From UBA1876 sp964515395 (GTDB lineage Bacteria > Synergistota > Synergistia > Synergistales > Thermovirgaceae): 64,000 nucleotides of DNA. Positions within the stretch are counted from its first letter, which is position 1. Each line of letters opens with the position of its first letter. Below are positions 33,275 through 42,251 of this stretch, piece by piece. The notes beneath the pieces were generated by a model, which saw only the letters and a program-made list of their open reading frames with translations, had not been told where the DNA came from and searched no databases. The DNA is taken from the NCBI GenBank assembly GCA_964515395.1, contig CAZERC010000002.1, forward strand, positions 62,001 to 126,000. Reading direction: 5' to 3'. The translations under genes and the position numbers were made by a program.

Positions 33275-34810
33275 ATGTCGAATGTTTCAATCCAGGGATA
33301 TGCCTATTGCTTGAATCACGTTCCGCAGCTGGCCTTTCATTACGGGATGACTCCCTTTACTGAACGGCAAGCAAGGGGAGAGACTGAATATATACAGAAA
33401 CTCAAGAAGAGAATGCAGACTTTCGAAGAAGCCTGTTCCTACGCACCGAACCAGGCCTACATCGGCGCCATGGATCTCGAAACCCTTTCCGGACAGCCTG
33501 CACCCATGTATGAAAACAGGCTCGAACAGGCATCGAGAAAGGGAAAATACGGGGAAATCATGCCCGAAGACGAGTTCATCGGGCTCATGGATATATGTGA
33601 TGTTTTCGACATCATCTGGCTTGAAGAAGGTTTCGCAGCCGGCATCGGCGAAAAACTCTCGAATCATCCGTTGCTCGATGAAGCGCAGTTGAAGAAGCTG
33701 GAAAAGGGACATGCGCCTGCGGAAATTGCGGAAGAAATCGAAAAACACGGGGCACTCCCGATTTATCTGGGGGACGAAATTGTCGGGTGCAGCCGGAAAG
33801 GGCATGAAACAGATGAATGCCTCTCGGCATACGTCCTGATGGAAAACATTGCCTCCAAGGCAAGCGCCGTTCTCTCGTTGCTTCATCTCATCAGGAATTC
33901 GGGAGTCTCCCCCCGGGATATCGACTTTGTCGTCGAATGTTCTGAAGAAGCTGCAGGCGACGCCAACCAGCGTGGTGGAGGGAACTTTGCGAAGGCCGTT
34001 GCAGAGATAACCGGGTGCGTCAACGCTTCCGGTTTCGATATACGAAGTTTTTGTGCTGGTCCCGTAAACGCCGTCATCGCTGCAGGGGCCCAGGTCGGAA
34101 GTGGAGTGCGGAAAAACGTCGCCGTCGTAGCCGGTGGAGCCGTTCCGAAACTCTACATGAACAGCCGTGATCACGTGCGGAAAGATATGCCGGCTCTGGA
34201 AGATTGTCTTGGTGGTTTTGCCGTGCTTCTGGGGCCTGAGGACGGAAAGGCGCCTGTTATACGGCTCGATGCCGTCGGCAAGCACACTGTCAGTGCCGGT
34301 TCTTCGCCACAGGCGATAACTGGCGCTCTTGTCTGGGATCCCCTGCAGAAGCTGGGGCTCGGATTCGACGATATCGACAAATACGCAGCAGAACTGCATA
34401 TACCGGAAATCACCGTGCCGGCCGGAGCCGGAGACGTGCCGACGGCAAACTTCAAGATGATCGCTGCCCTTGCAGTCATGAAAGGGCAGCTTGAAAAGAG
34501 TGCCATGAACGATTTCGTCTCTCAAAAAGGAATGCCGGGCTTTGCCCATACCCAGGGGCACATCCCATCGGGAGTCCCCTTCATCGGCCACGCCTGTGAT
34601 GCCATTCTTGCCGGTGACATGGAACGGGTAATGGTTATCGGGAAGGGCAGCCTCTTTTTGGCCCGCCTGACGAATCTTTCCGACGGAGCATCTTTCGTCA
34701 TTGAGAAGCCCGGGGAAACTCAAGCCGGAGAAGGACTGACGAAAGAAGACATCAGGGAAGCCCTGCTTGACGCCTTGGGCGAAATCGCCGATGGGCTCCA
34801 GAAAGACTGA
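33275..34810 (+). CDS. grdC: Glycine reductase complex protein C subunit beta (GrdC)
   Basis: Subunit of protein C, which releases acetyl phosphate from the selenium-bound intermediate; 511 residues. It begins NVSIQGYAYCLNHVPQLAFH and has the thiolase-like blocks ECSEEAAGDANQRGGGN, CINASGFD-like (GCVNASGFDIRSFCAGP) and GFAHTQGHIPSGVPFIGHA, followed by MVIGKGSLFLARLTNLSDG. The ATG at 33275 follows GGAGGAGG; the frame is open upstream only through the intercistronic hairpin. It works as a complex with GrdD encoded just downstream. Confidence 0.95.
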   Translation: MSNVSIQGYAYCLNHVPQLAFHYGMTPFTERQARGETEYIQKLKKRMQTFEEACSYAPNQAYIGAMDLETLSGQPAPMYENRLEQASRKGKYGEIMPEDEFIGLMDICDVFDIIWLEEGFAAGIGEKLSNHPLLDEAQLKKLEKGHAPAEIAEEIEKHGALPIYLGDEIVGCSRKGHETDECLSAYVLMENIASKASAVLSLLHLIRNSGVSPRDIDFVVECSEEAAGDANQRGGGNFAKAVAEITGCVNASGFDIRSFCAGPVNAVIAAGAQVGSGVRKNVAVVAGGAVPKLYMNSRDHVRKDMPALEDCLGGFAVLLGPEDGKAPVIRLDAVGKHTVSAGSSPQAITGALVWDPLQKLGLGFDDIDKYAAELHIPEITVPAGAGDVPTANFKMIAALAVMKGQLEKSAMNDFVSQKGMPGFAHTQGHIPSGVPFIGHACDAILAGDMERVMVIGKGSLFLARLTNLSDGASFVIEKPGETQAGEGLTKEDIREALLDALGEIADGLQKD

Positions 34811-34825
34811 CGGGGAGTGTCGCCG

Positions 34826-35980
34826 ATGTCGCAACTTCGGAAAATGATTGGCGAGGAACTCACGGAAATCATAAAGACGGCGCGTTCCGGCGGGCCGGTT
34901 ACCAGAATCGGTCTCATGGCTTCCGGCAGCGAGTTGGGAACCGATGAGCTTCTTCGCGGCGCACTGGAGGCACACGGGAGATATCGGGATATACAGGTCG
35001 TCATGATCGGACCAAAAACCGATGAAACTTGCGGTCTGGAATGGATCGAAACGGCCGAAGACGAGCAGGCGATGGCCCAGGGCATGGAAAAGGCGCTCAA
35101 AGAGAGAAACATTGACGGGGCTGTAGCCCTTCACTATCCCTTCCCTCTTGGAGTGACCACTGTCGGACGGGTCATGACTCCAGCCAGGGGAAATCCGATG
35201 TTCATTGCCTCCACGACAGGAACGAGTGCGACTTCAAGAATTGAAGCCATGGTTCTGAATGCCTTGTACGGGATTGCTGTCGCGAAGTCGACTGGAATCG
35301 ATGCCCCTTCGGTCGGGATACTGAACGTCGACGGAGCACAGACCGTTTACAGAAGTCTGAAAAAACTCAATGACAACGGATACGACATCACCTTCGGTGA
35401 AAGCGTCAGAAGCGACGGCGGTGCGGTTCTCAGGGGAAATGACATTTTGGCAGGATCGGTGGATGTCTGCGTGACTGACACGCTTACCGGAAATGTCCTC
35501 ATGAAGCTGTTTTCTGCCTATAGTACGGGCGGCAGCTATGAATCCCTTGGATGGGGATACGGGCCTTCCGTCGGAAGAGAATGGAAGCATGTGGTATCGA
35601 TCATATCGCGGGCTTCTGGTGCCCCTGTCATTGCCAATGCCATCCGTCTTGCAGCAGATGCCGTGAAAGGCGATGTCCCTGCATGTGTCCTTGAGGAACT
35701 CCGGAGAGCCGAAAACGCCGGACTTGGTGAAATACTTGCTGCTGCATCGCCCGAACCAAAGGCGGCGGGCGAAGAGGAAGTGGCGGCTCCCCCCGCTGAA
35801 CCAACGGACGAAGAACTCCACGGTGTTGATGTGCTTTCAATCGAGGATGCTGTCAGGGAGCTGTGGAAAAAAGGGATATATGCTGAATCCGCAATGGGGT
35901 GTACCGGTCCCGTGGTCAAGGTCTCATCGGCACATCTTGCCGAATCGACTGAAATCTTGCGGGAAAAGAACTATCTCTAA
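34826..35980 (+). CDS. grdD: Glycine reductase complex protein C subunit alpha (GrdD)
   Basis: Catalytic subunit of protein C; carries the acetyl thioester that is phosphorolysed to acetyl phosphate; 384 residues. The N-terminal part resembles PlsX-like acyltransferases (GLMASGSELGTDELLRGALE). The acetyl-binding Cys is in AMGCTGPVVKV; counting from ATG 34826 it is residue 359, the same number as the Clostridium sticklandii acetyl-Cys. ATG 34826 (GGGGAG 8 nt upstream) is preferred to GTG 34817. A low-complexity Ala/Pro/Glu linker lies at about residues 308-333. Last grd gene; an alanine/glycine symporter follows after 355 bp. Confidence 0.95.
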   Translation: MSQLRKMIGEELTEIIKTARSGGPVTRIGLMASGSELGTDELLRGALEAHGRYRDIQVVMIGPKTDETCGLEWIETAEDEQAMAQGMEKALKERNIDGAVALHYPFPLGVTTVGRVMTPARGNPMFIASTTGTSATSRIEAMVLNALYGIAVAKSTGIDAPSVGILNVDGAQTVYRSLKKLNDNGYDITFGESVRSDGGAVLRGNDILAGSVDVCVTDTLTGNVLMKLFSAYSTGGSYESLGWGYGPSVGREWKHVVSIISRASGAPVIANAIRLAADAVKGDVPACVLEELRRAENAGLGEILAAASPEPKAAGEEEVAAPPAEPTDEELHGVDVLSIEDAVRELWKKGIYAESAMGCTGPVVKVSSAHLAESTEILREKNYL

Positions 35981-36335
35981 ACCCGGAATATTCCACAGCC
36001 TGAAAGTTCGACAAACGTTAAAAGACTGAAGTGACGGAGTTCAAGCAGGAAGAGGCTTTCGAGAGACGCGAAATAAAGAATAGGTGAAAGTGCGGGAAAA
36101 GACGGTAAGAAAAAAACGGTAAAAAAGGTAAATCATTGATGCCTGATAAATCATTGTGAGATGCCCCGTTAGGAAAGAGACTTGAAGTCGATAAGCTTTT
36201 CCGGTTCCTGTTATAATATGGGATAACATTTTACATAATTAATGAGAGGAGGGCGGGAAAGGGCAGGGTATACCGGAAGGAGCAATTGAGAGGCAACATG
36301 GAATCAGAGAAGAACAAGAAGAGGGGTGTACTGAC
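35981..36335 (+). other. Intergenic region between grdD and the AGCS symporter
   Basis: No gene or clear terminator is visible in these 355 bp. It contains A-rich purine stretches (36050-36130), a 10-bp direct repeat TAAATCATTG at 36129-36138 and 36147-36156 (18-bp period), and the extended -10 promoter described separately at 36209-36217. Confidence 0.6.
36209..36217 (+). promoter_or_regulatory. Extended -10 promoter candidate for agcS-alr
   Basis: TGTTATAAT (36209-36217) matches the TGnTATAAT extended -10 element; no good -35 lies at 16-18 nt upstream. Transcription would start about 110 nt before the symporter ATG at 36336, downstream of the direct repeat, which might be an operator. Confidence 0.5.
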
Positions 36336-37730
36336 ATGGAAGCGTTGATGAGAATCAATGGAACCGTCAACGGCATTGTATGGGGACCGCCCATGCTGGC
36401 TTTGCTGGTCGGTACGGGCATTTACCTGACGGTCATCCTCGGTTTTCCCCAAATCCGGTATTTTGGATTCATGTTCAAGGAAATTTTCGGACAGCTTGGC
36501 AAAAAGGCCGAAGGCGAAGGGACAATCTCGGCTTTCGGCGCACTTGCAACCGCGCTGGCCTCGACGCTGGGGTCGGGGAATATCGCCGGAGCGGCGACGG
36601 CCATCCATCTTGGAGGCCCGGGTGCCTTGTTCTGGATGTGGATAACGGCGATATTCGGCATGGCTACAAAGATGACCGAGGTCGCCCTTGCCGTCAAGTT
36701 CAGGGAGAAAGACTCCGAGGGCAACTGGCGCGGAGGCACCATGTATGTCATGGAGAAGGGCCTCGGCCAGAAATGGCTGGCCTGGCTTTTCGCTTTCTTT
36801 GCCATGTTTGCGGCCTTCGGTATCGGAAACGCCATTCAGGCCAATTCCACGGCCGAAGCTCTCAACCTTGGATTTGGTGTTCCTCACTGGGTTTCAGGTG
36901 TCGGCATGGCGATACTGGTGGCGTTGGTCATTATCGGCGGCCTGAAGAGAATCGCCGAAGTGACAACCTATCTGGTCCCCGCCATGGCCGTGTTTTACAT
37001 TATCGGTGGCGTACTCGTCATCGCTCTTCACGCCGATCTTATTCCTCAGGCAATCAGCAATGCCGTATATTATGCCTTCAATGATCCCATGGCAATGCCC
37101 GGAGCCATTGCGGGCTGGTCGATCAAGATGGCCCTGACCAAGGGCGTCGCCCGCGGTGTTTTCTCCAACGAAGCCGGCCTTGGATCCGCTCCAATGGTTC
37201 ACGCCACGGCCGTAACGGACCATCCAGCCAAACAGGGCTGCTACGGCATTTTCGAGGTGTTCATGGATACCATCGTGGTGTGTTCCATCACCTGCATCGG
37301 CATCCTGACCACCGGCACGCTGATCGATTATCCGGAGCTGACGGGCGCCCAGCTCACCCTGACGGCCTTCAGCACCGTACTCGGACAACCCGGGGTGATG
37401 ATCCTTTCCCTCGGACTCGCCATGTTCGCCTTTTCGACGATCCTCGGCTGGTACTGGTATGGCGAAACGGGAGCAACGTATATATTCGGGTTGAAAGTGA
37501 CCCCTGTTTACAAGGTCCTCTGGATTGCCGTCGTGGTTGTCGGCGCCTGGGGCGGTGGTGGAAAGTTCCTGGCGAATATCTGGAATCTTTCGGATACCAT
37601 GAACGGGTTGATGGCGGCACCAAACCTCGTGGCCTTGCTCTGGCTCTCCAATGAAATGCGCAAGATAGTCAAGGATTTTGATCAGAAACGGGCCCAGGGG
37701 AAGGTCAAAGCGGAGGCGGACAAGAAGTAA
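36336..37730 (+). CDS. Alanine/glycine:cation symporter (AGCS family)
   Basis: Sodium- or proton-coupled uptake of alanine or glycine; polytopic inner-membrane protein of 464 residues. Family signatures are GEGTISAFGALATALASTLG followed by SGNIAGAA, the GGPGALFWMW loop, and GVARGVFSNEAGLGSAPMVHA. About ten to eleven hydrophobic segments precede a basic C-terminal tail. GAGGGG lies upstream of the ATG. It is followed by alanine racemase after a hairpin, and further on by alanine dehydrogenase, making an alanine-utilisation group next to glycine reductase. Confidence 0.94.
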   Translation: MEALMRINGTVNGIVWGPPMLALLVGTGIYLTVILGFPQIRYFGFMFKEIFGQLGKKAEGEGTISAFGALATALASTLGSGNIAGAATAIHLGGPGALFWMWITAIFGMATKMTEVALAVKFREKDSEGNWRGGTMYVMEKGLGQKWLAWLFAFFAMFAAFGIGNAIQANSTAEALNLGFGVPHWVSGVGMAILVALVIIGGLKRIAEVTTYLVPAMAVFYIIGGVLVIALHADLIPQAISNAVYYAFNDPMAMPGAIAGWSIKMALTKGVARGVFSNEAGLGSAPMVHATAVTDHPAKQGCYGIFEVFMDTIVVCSITCIGILTTGTLIDYPELTGAQLTLTAFSTVLGQPGVMILSLGLAMFAFSTILGWYWYGETGATYIFGLKVTPVYKVLWIAVVVVGAWGGGGKFLANIWNLSDTMNGLMAAPNLVALLWLSNEMRKIVKDFDQKRAQGKVKAEADKK

Positions 37731-37752
37731 CCGGGAAAACACCGGGAAGGTC

Positions 37753-37785
37753 TTGTACAGGGCGGGGTGTTCCCGCCCTGTACAA
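37753..37785 (+). other. Intercistronic hairpin between agcS and alr
   Basis: A perfect 14-bp stem (37753-37766 with 37772-37785), loop GTGTT, no U tail; the alr Shine-Dalgarno AAGGAGGA follows 5 nt later. It resembles the hairpins at 33204 and 63530. Confidence 0.75.
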
Positions 37786-37803
37786 TCGAAAAGGAGGAAC
37801 GGG

Positions 37804-38916
37804 ATGCTCCGGCCGACGCGGATGGAAGTCAGCCTGACGAATCTGAAGCGGAATGTCTCGAGAATTCAGGAGTTTATCAGCCCCAATGCACGCATGATGG
37901 CAGTCGTCAAGGCCGACGGGTACGGCATGGGTATGGAGCACGTTGCAAAAGCTTGCATAGAGGCCGGGTGCACACGTCTTGCCGTTGCGACGGCGGATGA
38001 GGCTGTAGGTTTACGGGACGCGGGCATTCCGGTTCCGGTTCTCGTGATGGGACCATCGACCAAAGAGGCAGCCAAGGAGTTTGTAGAAAAAGACATCACA
38101 GCTACCGTCACGGACCTGGGCTTCGCTCAAGCCCTGAGCCAGGCGGCCCTTGAAGCGGGAAAAATCGCAAGATTCCACCTGAAGATCGATACGGGCATGG
38201 GGAGAATAGGTTTTCTGCCTCAAGAAGCTCACGGTGCCGTCGAACAGCTCCTGAGTTTTACGGGTCTGGAAATGGAGGGTGTTTTTACCCATTTCGCCAC
38301 TGCTGACGAGAGGAACCTCGAGTACACGAAGACCCAGTTCCGCCGCTTCGGCGAGGTTCTTGCGACGCTTCGGACGAAAGGTGTGAGGTTTCGGCTGCGT
38401 CATTGCTGTAACAGCGCAGCAACGGTGAATTGTCCCGACATGCATCTCGATGCCGTTCGCCCGGGGCTCATCATGTACGGAATGTGGCCTTCCGGATGGT
38501 GTGAACGCCCCTTTGATCTGGAACCTGTTTTCAGGGTCATCACGCGGATCGCCGTCCTGAGAGAACTGCCCCCCGGAAGCGGAGTGGGTTACGGTCTGAA
38601 ATATATGACGAGAGGGAACGAGCGCGTCGCCGTCCTTCCTGTAGGGTATCACGATGGCTACACGCGTCCGCTGTCGATGAAAGTTGATGTCCTCGTCAGA
38701 GGGCAGAGGGCTCCGGTTATAGGCAATATTTGCATGGATCAGATGATGGTGGACGTAACGGATATTCCCGATGCGGTTCCCGGTGACGAGGTTGTGCTCG
38801 TCGGAAAACAGGGAAGGGAAGAAATATCGCCCGAGGAAATAGCGGGCATACTGGGAACGATAAACTACGAGGTTCCGAATCTTTTCACAAAAAGGGTGGA
38901 GCGGGTTTACGAATAG
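37804..38916 (+). CDS. alr: Alanine racemase
   Basis: PLP-dependent interconversion of L- and D-alanine, 370 residues. The N-terminal barrel has the PLP lysine in MAVVKADGYGMGMEHVA (about residue 40). Other features are FHLKIDTGMGRIGF, the LRHCCNSAATVN segment, the second catalytic Tyr in GSGVGYGLKY and the C-terminal VIGNICMDQMMVDVTD. AAGGAGGA precedes ATG 37804. Its position between an alanine symporter and alanine dehydrogenase suggests that it feeds D-alanine into catabolism as well as, or instead of, cell-wall synthesis. Confidence 0.95.
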   Translation: MLRPTRMEVSLTNLKRNVSRIQEFISPNARMMAVVKADGYGMGMEHVAKACIEAGCTRLAVATADEAVGLRDAGIPVPVLVMGPSTKEAAKEFVEKDITATVTDLGFAQALSQAALEAGKIARFHLKIDTGMGRIGFLPQEAHGAVEQLLSFTGLEMEGVFTHFATADERNLEYTKTQFRRFGEVLATLRTKGVRFRLRHCCNSAATVNCPDMHLDAVRPGLIMYGMWPSGWCERPFDLEPVFRVITRIAVLRELPPGSGVGYGLKYMTRGNERVAVLPVGYHDGYTRPLSMKVDVLVRGQRAPVIGNICMDQMMVDVTDIPDAVPGDEVVLVGKQGREEISPEEIAGILGTINYEVPNLFTKRVERVYE

Positions 38917-39027
38917 TTCCGTTTCCCTGTTTTTCAACCTGAGTAGAGAAAATGACAGGATTGCATTGTCAGAAATTTGTGAATTGAAACGCATATCAAA
39001 TTCGATCCATAGGAGGGAAATCGTTTC

Positions 39028-40143
39028 ATGAAAATCGGATGCCCGAAAGAAGTCAAGAACCATGAGTATCGTGTTGGACTGGTCCCTGCTGCCGTTCAGG
39101 CCTATACCAAAGCCGGCCACCAGGTGTTCGTTGAAAAAGGCGCAGGTCTGGGATCGGGGATAACCGACGAAGAATACGCTTCCGCAGGGGCGAAACTGCT
39201 TGACACCGCAAAGGAAGTCTGGGACAGCGCGGAAATGATTGTAAAGGTCAAGGAGCCGCTGCCCCAGGAGTATGACCTGATGAAGGAGAACCAGCTCATT
39301 TACACCTATTTCCATTTTGCCGCCGATGAGAAGCTCACCAAGGCCTGCATGGACAAGAAGATCATCGCCCTCGCCTATGAAACAGTGACCGAGTCCAACG
39401 GCTCACTTCCGCTCCTCAAGCCAATGAGCGAAATCGCCGGACGCATGTCAACGCTGATGGGTGCCTACTTCCTTGCAAAGCCAAACGGCGGACAGGGTCT
39501 CCTCCCGACTGGTGTGCCTGGAGTCGCGCCGGCGAACGTGGTCGTCGTCGGTGGTGGAGTCGTCGGAGCAAATGCTGCGAAGGTCGCGGCAGGGTTGGGA
39601 TGCAAGGTCTCCATATTCGATATCAATCCCGACAGGCTCGAATATCTTGAGTCGATCATGCCGGCAAATGTCTTTCCGATTTACAGCGATCCCATTGTTC
39701 TTGAAGCAGCTTACCGTGAAGCAGATATCGTCGTCGGCGCCGTTTTGATTCCGGGTGCAAAAGCTCCAAAGCTCATCAAGAAAGAGCACCTGAAGATCAT
39801 GAAGCCCGGTTCGGTTATCGTCGATGTCGCCATCGACCAGGGAGGATGCGCGGAGACTTCGAAACCGACCACTCACAGCGACCCGGTTTTCGTCGTCGAT
39901 GGTGTCATTCATTATTGTGTCGCCAACATGCCCGGTGCTTTTTCACGAACGGCGACCCTTGCATTGAACAATTACACATTGCCTTACGGTCTCCAGCTGG
40001 CGAACAAGGGTGTGGAACAGGCCTGCAAGGAGAATGCGGCGATCTGCAAGGGGCTCAACATGTACAAGGGCAAAGTGACGTTCAAGGGAGTATCAGAAGC
40101 TTTTGATCTTCCTTACACCCCTCCTGAAGAAGCCATTGCCTGA
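39028..40143 (+). CDS. ald: Alanine dehydrogenase
   Basis: NAD-dependent oxidative deamination of L-alanine to pyruvate and ammonia, 371 residues. It begins MKIGCPKEVKNHEYRVGL, contains the substrate-binding Lys region MIVKVKEPLPQEY, YTYFHFAAD with the catalytic His, the Rossmann motif VVVGGGVVGANAAKVAAGLG and the catalytic Asp segment VIVDVAIDQGGCAETSKPTT. AGGAGGG is just upstream. It would provide reducing equivalents for glycine reductase. It is closed by a strong terminator. Confidence 0.96.
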   Translation: MKIGCPKEVKNHEYRVGLVPAAVQAYTKAGHQVFVEKGAGLGSGITDEEYASAGAKLLDTAKEVWDSAEMIVKVKEPLPQEYDLMKENQLIYTYFHFAADEKLTKACMDKKIIALAYETVTESNGSLPLLKPMSEIAGRMSTLMGAYFLAKPNGGQGLLPTGVPGVAPANVVVVGGGVVGANAAKVAAGLGCKVSIFDINPDRLEYLESIMPANVFPIYSDPIVLEAAYREADIVVGAVLIPGAKAPKLIKKEHLKIMKPGSVIVDVAIDQGGCAETSKPTTHSDPVFVVDGVIHYCVANMPGAFSRTATLALNNYTLPYGLQLANKGVEQACKENAAICKGLNMYKGKVTFKGVSEAFDLPYTPPEEAIA

Positions 40144-40162
40144 AGGCAGCGGCGGAGATATC

Positions 40163-40194
40163 ATGGCGGCTCCCCGGAGCCGCCATTTTTTTTG
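40163..40194 (+). terminator. Rho-independent terminator after ald
   Basis: ATGGCGGCT (40163-40171) pairs perfectly with AGCCGCCAT (40178-40186), loop CCCCGG, followed by a run of eight Ts. A TATAAT at 40209-40214 downstream could be the -10 for transketolase, but no good -35 was seen. Confidence 0.9.
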
Positions 40195-40274
40195 CGGCTT
40201 TTCCGGGGTATAATCCTGTAACTGAATGGGTTGAGGGAATACGAAAAACTTCCTCCGAAAGGAGTGTGCAATTC

Positions 40275-42221
40275 TTGAAAACATTGAAACAGGCACTGGA
40301 GGGCTTCCCGGAAGCGACTCTGGAGCCTGAACTGGTGGAACGAGTGCGGGAAGCGGCAAGACTTTGCAGGATCAGGGCGGTAACCATGACTACGGTTGCG
40401 GACAGTGGTCACCCCGCAGGATCACTTTCAAGCATGGAAATGTGCCTTATGACCTATGGCGTGGCAAAAATCGGTGATGATTCAGAAAAAAACGGGAACA
40501 ATGACAGGGTGGTGGTGAGCCACGGTCACGTATCGCCTGCGGTGTATTCGGTGCTTTCCTGTTATGGATTGATTCCCGAAGACGACGTGCTTGCCTTTTT
40601 CCGGAAAGCCGGGAGCCCATATCAAGGACATGTGGTTCGTCAACTGCCCGGAGTCTCCTGGTCCACCGGGAACCTCGGACAGGGGCTGGCTGCCGGAGTC
40701 GGTTTTGCCCTTGCAAAAAAGGTCAGGGGCGAAGAGGGTCGAATATATGTCCTCATGAGTGACGGTGAACAGGTCAAGGGGCAAGTAGCAGAGGCGAGGC
40801 GGATTGCGAAACATCATGCTCTTCCCAATCTTACCGTCCTCGTAGATCTGAATCAGATCCAGATTTCGGGTCGTACGGACAGCATTATGAAGGCTGATAT
40901 CAAAAAGCTGTGGGAAGCCGACGGGTGGGAAGTGACGGAAATCGACGGACACGATCCGGCGGCTCTTTATGAATCGTTGCGAAAGACCGGTTTTTCTGAA
41001 GCCCCTCAGGTTCTTCTGTGTCGGACAGTTATGGGGAAGGGCGTTTCCTTTATGGAGGATCGTCCCGATTACCATGGCAAGGCACCGAAGCAGGAAGAAT
41101 ACGAAAGGGCCATGAGGGAACTTGGCGGTGACCATCGGGTCCTTGAGCGGTATCGTGAACTGAGGAAACGTGGCCCAGTATCCGGGCCTCCGTTTCAGGT
41201 GACATCCCCGGAAGTGAGCATAGATGGAGGAGAACCCAGGGAATATGGTCCGGAAAATCTTACCGACTGCCGTACAGCCTTTGGAAACGCCCTGGGTGAC
41301 ATTGGTGAAGCCAATTACGAAAAAAAGGGAAAGGGGCCATTGCTTGTTTTTGACTGCGACCTCGCCGGGTCCGTGAAAATATCGGATTTTGCAAAAAAAT
41401 GTCCCCAATGGTTTTTCGAAACCGGAGTACAGGAACACGCCACTGCAACAGTTGCAGGGGCGGCCTCAATTGCAGGATGCACGAGCCTGTGGGCGGACTT
41501 CGGCGTCTTCGGGATTTCTGAAGTCTACAATCAACAGCGACTTAATGACATTAATGGCGCAAATCTCAAACTTGCCCTGACCCATGTAGGGCTTGACGTC
41601 GGAGAGGACGGGGAAACCCACCAGTGTATCGACTACATCGGGCTTTTCAGAAACTTTTTTGACTGGAAACTGGTGATCCCTGCCGATCCGAATCAGGCCG
41701 ACAGAATGACCCGCTTTGCCGTTACGACACCGGGTAACATCTGTCTGGCCATGGGAAGGAGCAAGGTTCCCGTTGTGACCACCGAAGATGGCAAACCTTT
41801 CTTTGCAGGTGATTACCAGTTCCGCTATGGAAAGGCCGATCTTCTCAGAAACGGAGAGGACATGACCATCATGTGCAGTGGTCACATGGCCTACAGGGCA
41901 ATATCCGCCTGGGAAAAACTCCGGGAGAAGGGAATCACTGCAAAGGTCTATCATGTGGGGTGTCCTCTGTCCATCGATCCGGAAGCCGTAGCCGAAGCGG
42001 CGGCAACGGGAAACATTCTTACCTATGAAGATCACAACAGGCACTCCGGCCTCGGCTCACAGGTGGCGGCAAGTCTTGTCGAAAACGGGCTTTCCGCGAA
42101 TCTGGTCAGGATGGGTGTACACCGTTATGGCGATTCGGGGAAATCTGCTGAGGTTATAGAAAAAATGGGCCTTTCGGTGGATGATCTCGTACGAGCTGCA
42201 GTGAATCTGATCAGAAAATAA
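40275..42221 (+). CDS. tkt: Transketolase
   Basis: Thiamine-diphosphate-dependent C2 transfer in the non-oxidative pentose phosphate pathway; a full-length single polypeptide of about 648 residues. The N-terminal domain has DSGHPAGSLSSMEMCL, VSWSTGNLGQGLAAGVG and the ThDP-metal loop LMSDGEQVKGQVAEAR with VDLNQIQ. The pyrimidine domain has FETGVQEHATATVAGAASIA with the catalytic Glu. TTG 40275 is chosen because GAAAGGAG ends 10 nt upstream; a GTG at 40266 is too close. The DGE motif reads MSDGE instead of GDGE, a small deviation. It stands alone between two transcription units. Confidence 0.93.
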   Translation: MKTLKQALEGFPEATLEPELVERVREAARLCRIRAVTMTTVADSGHPAGSLSSMEMCLMTYGVAKIGDDSEKNGNNDRVVVSHGHVSPAVYSVLSCYGLIPEDDVLAFFRKAGSPYQGHVVRQLPGVSWSTGNLGQGLAAGVGFALAKKVRGEEGRIYVLMSDGEQVKGQVAEARRIAKHHALPNLTVLVDLNQIQISGRTDSIMKADIKKLWEADGWEVTEIDGHDPAALYESLRKTGFSEAPQVLLCRTVMGKGVSFMEDRPDYHGKAPKQEEYERAMRELGGDHRVLERYRELRKRGPVSGPPFQVTSPEVSIDGGEPREYGPENLTDCRTAFGNALGDIGEANYEKKGKGPLLVFDCDLAGSVKISDFAKKCPQWFFETGVQEHATATVAGAASIAGCTSLWADFGVFGISEVYNQQRLNDINGANLKLALTHVGLDVGEDGETHQCIDYIGLFRNFFDWKLVIPADPNQADRMTRFAVTTPGNICLAMGRSKVPVVTTEDGKPFFAGDYQFRYGKADLLRNGEDMTIMCSGHMAYRAISAWEKLREKGITAKVYHVGCPLSIDPEAVAEAAATGNILTYEDHNRHSGLGSQVAASLVENGLSANLVRMGVHRYGDSGKSAEVIEKMGLSVDDLVRAAVNLIRK

Positions 42222-42251
42222 CGAAGATTTGAATGTGATGGGGGGTTTTTT

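Noticed and set aside
33287..35134. Long minus-strand open frame (615 codons) opposite grdC and grdD
   Set aside because: It is antisense to two strongly conserved genes, has no recognisable domain and no SD, and its composition follows the sense codon bias. It is a shadow frame.
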